DNA of 64,000 bases from positions 17,831,501 through 17,895,500 of the forward strand of contig JABWDB010000002.1 in the NCBI GenBank assembly GCA_019614645.1, given 5' to 3'. A program made the translations under genes and the position numbers. A model generated the notes under the pieces. It saw only the letters and a program-made list of their open reading frames with translations, did no database searches and had not been told where the DNA came from. Source of the DNA: Stratiolaelaps scimitus. Lineage: Eukaryota; Arthropoda; Arachnida; Mesostigmata; Laelapidae. This document shows, one piece after another, positions 58,343-64,000 of the stretch (position 1 is its first letter; every line of letters starts with the position of its first letter).

Positions 58343-60086
58343 CCATTCTCTATGCTCGCTCTGCGGATTGCAAGGCCGAACAAGTCAGTTAACCTCGCTC
58401 CGCGCACTTCATATACCAGCTACATTGCTACTTAATATACTTAATATATTTCTCTTCTCCAAAATAAAGTTGTCGTTCTTCTCTCGAAGTTTACTTTCTT
58501 CGCCACGGGACGCCTCTTATGGGCAGGCGGCTCTGCTAGAAGAAACTGAATCACGAATAAACGTTCTACCTCGCATGATATTAGAGGATTACCTTGATAT
58601 GAAGTGATCCTAAATAGCCAGACTGGTCGCTGGCTCCAGGCGAGCCCGCACCACTGGTGTGATAAATAGAAGGAGCTACTACCAGCCTCATAGATACACA
58701 CACACCGGTGGGGTTTTATCGTGCCGATCGACGGCCAAGACTGACGGCGAATTCGTGTCTAGGCACATTGTTTAACGGTATAATTTTTCGAGTAGGCGCG
58801 GCGTATACATTGTGCCGTATGCAATGAATAACCGTATCTCTCCACCGTCGTGCCTTGAGAAAGCCTCGAGAAACCATCCGTGACTCGACGTATATGTAAC
58901 GCATCCCTTATCGCAAGTGAGGGATAACCTTAACCCACATGATCAGCTAGCGGGCCAAAGAATCCAAGGGCGAAGTTTGTCGGAACCAACTAATCAATCG
59001 AACCTTACCCACTGTGATTTTGTCTCAAAGATTTTGCCCATTTTCTCTGTCATTTTAATCGATCGACTCGTACACACCCTTAAACGTCCCTTTTTTCCTA
59101 ATTGTTGGCACCATTGTAAATATTTTGCTCTGACGTCAACTCCACCTTACCTTCGCCGTAGTTAGCCGCCGTAGCAGATCAAAAATATTGAGTGTAACGC
59201 CAAAAACAAAAATTCAACTAAGGCTTCATTTCGATATTTTTCGCACCTTCGAACGCAAAGGAACACTTGTCTATCGCAACGATGCGCGGTTCTATCATCG
59301 ACTTGTGTGGCCGACCTATTTTTCTTGATGGCCACATCCACTGAACGACGTCACAGAGACAAGGAGTTTCGGGTCAAAATTTGGTCTTGACCCGATTTGC
59401 TCCGACTATATTTTATAGCGCCGGCTCGAACGAGCGTTGAAATGCGAGGGAAGGGCGGCGGCGGCGGCAACTTTCAAATACGTCGAAAAACTTCTAGAGC
59501 GCACGCGTTGCCGGCTGTCAACGTTTGTCGACGCAGGCCACACAGCCAAAGGCCAGATGTAAAACAGCGGTGACCGAGACGTCGTCGAGATCGATAACAG
59601 TTGTCCGAACCTCAATGAGACGGTTGGCCAATGGCCAGCCAGCCATTCGCTTCTGTGTCGCAGTTCGCCTTTTTCATCTTAGATGGACTCAACGGAGGCG
59701 GTGATGTCACCGAATAGGCGGTAGAGGACGCTAGTTTCAATTTTTTCAATTTCAAACAAATGTTTATTGACGGAACTGCTATATACATGCTTAAGTTCTC
59801 GTAAAAATAATAGGTTCCCTACCTTGTAGGTAGGCTCGCAATTTTTGTTCCTGCTCGGCAGGGAATGACGAGCCTGGTTTGGGGGACGCATACCTTCAGC
59901 GTTCGAAGGTACAACCAAACTTAAGCTACCCTGTCCTGTTGGCATGACTCTAGTTTGCTGGAACAACGCGTGGGCCCGGTGGAAACCATGGAAGGCGTGG
60001 TATACCCAACCGTTACGTTCGGCTCCAATTGCTCCTCCAGCAGCTTGTCGCCTTTGGCCTAGTGCGTGCTGTCTTGTCACTTTTAC

Positions 60087-60188
60087 CCTCTGAGTGGATA
60101 GAGAATAGAATTGGATCTTGTAGCAGACTTCATTGAAGCACTTTGGTGGGCGGACATAGGGTGGAGGACGAGATTGAGAGGATGAAGT
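60087..60188 (-). CDS. Candidate internal exon, 34 codons
   Basis: Minus strand: acceptor TTGCTGGCGAATTTCAG and donor AGAGG|GTAAAA. Exactly 102 nt, phase 0 at both ends (TSSSQSRPPPYVRPPKCFNE, VCYKIQFYSLSTQR). The surrounding minus frame is open for 185 codons (60236-59679), so the true unit may be longer. Confidence 0.3.
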
Positions 60189-60559
60189 CTGAAATTCGCC
60201 AGCAAGGAAAGACGTGAAGATTTCATAAGTTAGCATTATGACTAATTACTGGCTGAATCACGGACAAACTAATGGCTCGATAGTGAGGTGGGGCCTCCTG
60301 AATAAAAAACAGACCGCCACAGATAGACGATTTGAAGCAATTGTCATTTTTCTTCTATACTCTGTGAGTACACACCTGTGTATAGGCAGCTGAACAGAGC
60401 AGATTTCAAGTGAAAGCACACACTCATTCTATAACATATGTTGCTATGGTGTTGTACCATTGTACCATATAATGTAAAATACTATATAAAATACATTCAA
60501 TATTTAAAGTTAAATTTGTCCTGCTGAATATAATTCCTTTCTCACACAATACGAGTGAT

Positions 60560-60581
60560 TTCGTATACAGGCGTATACGAA
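60560..60581. repeat. Inverted repeat TTCGTATAC / GTATACGAA
   Basis: Nine-bp arms with a 4-nt spacer. The same arms reappear, extended to 13 bp, at 63703-63738. Confidence 0.55.
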
Positions 60582-60847
60582 TAGCATATATATATATATA
60601 TATATTTCGCTAGGCTTTGTACACAGTGTTAATAAGAGTGAAATGATGACGTAAGGATTTCGGTTATTAGATACAAGAGACAACCCATCTTGTCAGTGTT
60701 TCGAAAAGCAGCAGCACTTCCTGAATACCGGTTAACGTTGTCGTGTGAGAGTCAGACCCAGCGAAGAATGAAAGGTGATGTCAGACAAAAAAAACTCGTT
60801 ATTTCCTGTCACAGAGTAGGTCGAGCGCCTGCGCAGGGACACATGCA

Positions 60848-61147
60848 ATGGCAAAGCAGGCCCACTATGCGGCCAGGCATTTACAAGGCGATTCCCTGTC
60901 TGTACAAGGAAATGTGAGATCAAAGTATCCAATTGCACCCGCTGTACAGACCTCATACAGGGATTGGATCGGTGGCTTCCCAGATAATTTACTAATGCCA
61001 AATTCTATGCCTGCCTCCGATCTGCTGCTTGTTTACGCTTGTACTAAGATCGAGGCAAATATTGTCGGCATTGCTGACAACGCCGTGCCCTATGCGAGGT
61101 GCAATTACGCCGTTCGAAATATACATGAAGCCATGAATTCATCGTGA
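60848..61147 (+). CDS. Open frame of 99 codons, uncertain gene
   Basis: ATG at 60848 (MAKQAHYAARHLQGDSLSVQ) to TGA 61145-61147. The second half (DLLLVYACTKIEANIVGIAD) looks protein-like. No clear splice sites. The antisense strand is open over part of it (61001-60732). It could be an intronless gene, a terminal exon or chance. Confidence 0.25.
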   Translation: MAKQAHYAARHLQGDSLSVQGNVRSKYPIAPAVQTSYRDWIGGFPDNLLMPNSMPASDLLLVYACTKIEANIVGIADNAVPYARCNYAVRNIHEAMNSS

Positions 61148-61959
61148 ATGAATGAACATGAATTATTATTATTATTACCGAACACTCTTTCTAGTAGATT
61201 GAAGCTGATACGTCCTAGTGAAATGATAGGTTATTCCGTCGCTTGTTAACACGAGAATTTTTGTCGACTTGCCACAAAGTAGAACTCGCCGCTTCGATTG
61301 AGCGGTGTTGTCGTTTGTTGACAGCTGAAGGCTTAACTTCGCAGTGAAGGACACAGCTGTGCGGAACATTTCATTTGAGGAGAGTGTGTCCTGTAAACAA
61401 CAGGACCTTCCCTAATGGATTACGTATCCTGTATCATTTGTTCTCCGAGGTGTTCTTATGTTTTCGACAAAATAGCATTGACTACTCTTGAGTCGATCTA
61501 CAGACGCGAACTTTCGTGCGTCGAGAGGTAAACCGAGATATTCTATTTTAAAAGGTCTACAATTCGAATTACGCCTCAACCTAATGGTGTTTTTCATTGC
61601 GACACAAAAAAATCGACCAAACAAGATTAGCTACAAATAATATACACTGATTCTGAGTTCTTAGTGCACTAACTCGGTTTTTCGATGACGATCAGTTCTC
61701 ATCCGCTGCCTCAAGACTCGTAGGCGCGCTTGGATTTCTACGACCTCGTTAAGCGTTACAGAATACCCGATATTTTATATCTCCCTCCCAACCTTGCGAT
61801 GGCTGGGTTATCGGCATCGTCATCCTCCTCTGATAGCGTGTTTTGCCCTATCTATTCGCTGCATAACGACTTGTTCTTCGTCACCATCCCGATGTTCTCC
61901 TTGGCCTAGTCAACGAGCGAGCGAAGCCAGGACTGAGCCGGCTCATCGCCGCCTAGTTT

Positions 61960-61982
61960 CTCTCTCTCTCTCTCTCTCTCTC
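61960..61982. repeat. (CT)n tract
   Basis: CT repeats that double as a polypyrimidine tract for the acceptor at 61997. Confidence 0.8.
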
Positions 61983-61997
61983 GCTCTCTGGCACTAG

Positions 61998-62108
61998 CGT
62001 CTCGGCCCAGGGCAACTCCACCCTGGTTTTTACTGCGAGACTGCCCCTGCTGGTGATGTTGCTGCTGGGCTCCTTCGTTCATTTGCTTTCAATAAGCGCC
62101 TAGCTTGA
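61998..62108 (+). CDS. Candidate terminal exon, 36 codons
   Basis: A (CT)n microsatellite serves as the pyrimidine tract of an acceptor (CGCTCTCTGGCACTAG). Phase 0 is open: RLGPGQLHPGFYCETAPAGD, VAAGLLRSFAFNKRLA, stop TGA 62106-62108. Because the tract is a simple repeat, the acceptor may be fortuitous. Confidence 0.3.
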   Translation, partial: RLGPGQLHPGFYCETAPAGDVAAGLLRSFAFNKRLA

Positions 62109-62316
62109 CATCCGGTCGGGGGTGATCGTCAGGCCGGGCCAGCGGGCCAACCAGAACGCTTGTCGGTTGGTTGGTCGAGGCCCGATTGACCCAGGTCCCC
62201 CAAGGCCCTCCGACGACAAAGGATGAATAGAGATGTGGTGCGCGGTTCCGGGGATCAGACAGATGTGGGGAGAGCCGAAGCGGAACACGGCCGTGGTATG
62301 TCAGGCCTGCCACAAG

Positions 62317-62338
62317 CAGCAGCAGCAGCAGCAGCAAT
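62317..62338. repeat. (GCA)n triplet repeat
   Basis: Seven GCA units. They give poly-Leu on the minus strand, where a 101-codon frame without ATG looks falsely like a signal peptide. Confidence 0.8.
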
Positions 62339-63702
62339 AGCGCACCCGAAGACCCTTGGGAAACTGCGACGGTCAGTCGGCTACGCTTAAACAAGGCCGG
62401 TGCAAGTCATTGCAATAATAACGAGTTCTCTGCCTTGGCCACCGCCACCGTCGTCGACGAAGTGATCAAGCTGCCATTTTGCTATGTGACAAAACCGTTT
62501 TTAACAATTGTTGTATTATCACTAGAACTTGAGCGTGATCAAGGCTGCAGTTCTGTTAATAAACGAGATGTGTGTTGCACTGTACTGCTGTAGGTATTAC
62601 GGTTTTTGTTTGATTGTTTCTTTCCATTGCCGGCGCCCAACTAGCGAAGGGTCCAAACGGTTCCTTTGAAGCATAGGAACAAGTAAATCGAAATATCTCT
62701 AGCAGATTAGCTCGGATATAACTAAATGCAGTGTGTGTGTGCGTATGCGTTTGTTATAGCGCTGGCCGTTGTTTGGCTGGGTGTTTACCAACAAAGCGGG
62801 CGATTTCTAAGTGTTCGGGTTGACGTACAGTCGAATTAGAGCGTTTATCGGAGAACATCGAACACCGCTGACAGAGAGGCTGTTGTCGATAATGACAACA
62901 ACATTGAGAACTGCTGATTGAAAATGACCTGCGCAACGGTACGACGCTGTCTGTGTGACGGAGTCTGCTCCAAATCGCAAGCCGGACCGATTTGCGCAGG
63001 CTGTGCGGACGACGCCTCTAGCTGAGGGCTGCCTAGGTGTCTTAAATCGAATACTCCGCATTTCTCTCCAACACGGACTTTCAAAAGGCTTCTTTGACGG
63101 AGCGTACCCCCCCATCACCCTTCCAAGTTCCGTATCAATGAAACAAAGTAATATTTACCAATAACACTCACAGTAACCGAACAAAGTAAAGGCATGAACA
63201 AAAAAATCTCTGAAGTGCGTTGCCACTGATCCACGGTGTTATAGCAGCTTCCTCCAGGGCATTAGACATGTTCGTGTAGCTTTCCCTACTAGAATCGAAG
63301 GTTGTTGTATGAATATGTTCGAACTCAGTCTAACTAATATAGCACTGAGGTACTAGCGTTCGCTTCCGATAAATTGCGGGTGGGTTTACCGCTGTGAGAG
63401 AAGGCAAGACTTCGTAAAGCGATGGTAAACCTGACGGATGACTAAGCTTGGATTGTTCGGAAACACGTTATATCCGTTACATTGAATGAAAATATCCCTG
63501 AGGCCTCCGAGAGTCATGGTTAGACCTGATGCTGTTCAACGGGAAGTTCAGTGGATAAAAGTGAGCCTGTGAGGAAATTCGTAACATTTTAAATGTTCTC
63601 ATACTGATCACTAATGAATAGCACAGATGAGTTGAAATTTCGTGGCGCTAGGAACTACTGCAGCCAGTTTATTTACTACATATATATATTACTTCTACTG
63701 CT

Positions 63703-63738
63703 GTTATTCGTATACAGTAACAGTGGTATACGAATAAC
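63703..63738. repeat. 13-bp inverted repeat sharing arms with 60560
   Basis: GTTATTCGTATAC (63703-63715) and GTATACGAATAAC (63726-63738), spacer 10 nt. The inner nine bases equal the arms at 60560-60581. Confidence 0.6.
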
Positions 63739-64000
63739 AACCGTGGAACTAATTGGCTATCTAATTCTAGTGTATAATATAGTCGAGTACAGTTAAGGTC
63801 ATGAAGGAACGAGTGCATCTACCTAAGGGTTTACATCCAACTTCACGTAAATACGAATCACCGCCTTGCTCAGTTCGAGTATATTTATATACACAAAATT
63901 AGATAACAGAATAAATTAGGCGTAGCTCAATTTCCGCAATGCAGCACTGATAAATGGCAGAAATATTGACCATCGCCAAAATGACGTTTCGTGACACCTT

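Larger units (their letters stand above)
62109..64000. other. No supported gene
   Basis: GC-rich to about 62480, then AT-rich. Apart from the GCA repeat and the inverted repeat at 63703, I see nothing convincing. Confidence 0.5.

Noticed and set aside
62089..62394. Minus frame resembling a signal peptide (Leu run)
   Set aside because: Leu run is the antisense of a GCA repeat and there is no ATG start.

Overview
This is eukaryotic nuclear DNA, most likely from an arthropod. It has no bacterial gene density, operons or Shine-Dalgarno sites. It has GT-AG splice signals with good polypyrimidine tracts, many (TA)n, (TAA)n, (GA)n and (CA)n microsatellites, polymerase III-type tRNA-derived relics, and long GC-rich stretches full of CAG/GCC triplets that look like promoter and 5'-UTR sequence. 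A mite or other chelicerate would fit, but no protein here is familiar enough to prove it. I found no rRNA, CRISPR array, intact transposon, virus or complete tRNA gene.

Nearly all of the window is intron or intergenic sequence. The best-supported gene is on the plus strand at about 43.05-43.9 kb: a noncoding exon (43054-43214), a 100-bp intron, and an exon holding a complete 184-residue reading frame (43339-43893) for a small secreted His/Pro-rich protein. A long GC-rich block at about 16.5-18.0 kb ends in a consensus GTAAGT donor and looks like a long 5'-UTR exon. A small ATG-containing exon with very good splice sites lies at 13989-14046.

Elsewhere I list isolated candidate exons: open segments that start exactly at a good acceptor and end at a donor or a stop. 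Some neighbours are phase-compatible: 4255-4358 with 4903-5043, 10156-10248 with 10411-10431, and 50865-50996 with 52448-52523 (53890-54117 follows, but only its less favoured frame is in phase). GT-AG signals flanking short open frames also arise by chance in 64 kb, so most of these carry confidence of 0.2-0.45, and I assign no function to any of them. In several places both strands offer credible exons, and this is stated.

Region by region. 1-13 kb: AT-rich, microsatellites, a small dispersed repeat family at 7.5 and 10.6 kb, scattered candidate exons. 13-24 kb: ATG exon, GC-rich 5'-UTR block, GC-rich candidate first exons. 24-42 kb: mostly AT-rich, a tRNA-derived SINE head (27.1 kb), a perfect 20-bp hairpin (27.5 kb), the longest open frame (29.1-29.9 kb, minus), short repeats. 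42-48 kb: GC-rich islands, the secreted-protein gene, terminal-exon candidates. 48-58 kb: a tRNA-Arg-like relic split by a small A-tailed insertion with a 14-bp duplication (49.2 kb), a possible three-exon plus-strand gene (50.9-54.1 kb), a second large GC-rich block. 58-64 kb: AT-rich, a few candidate exons and inverted repeats.
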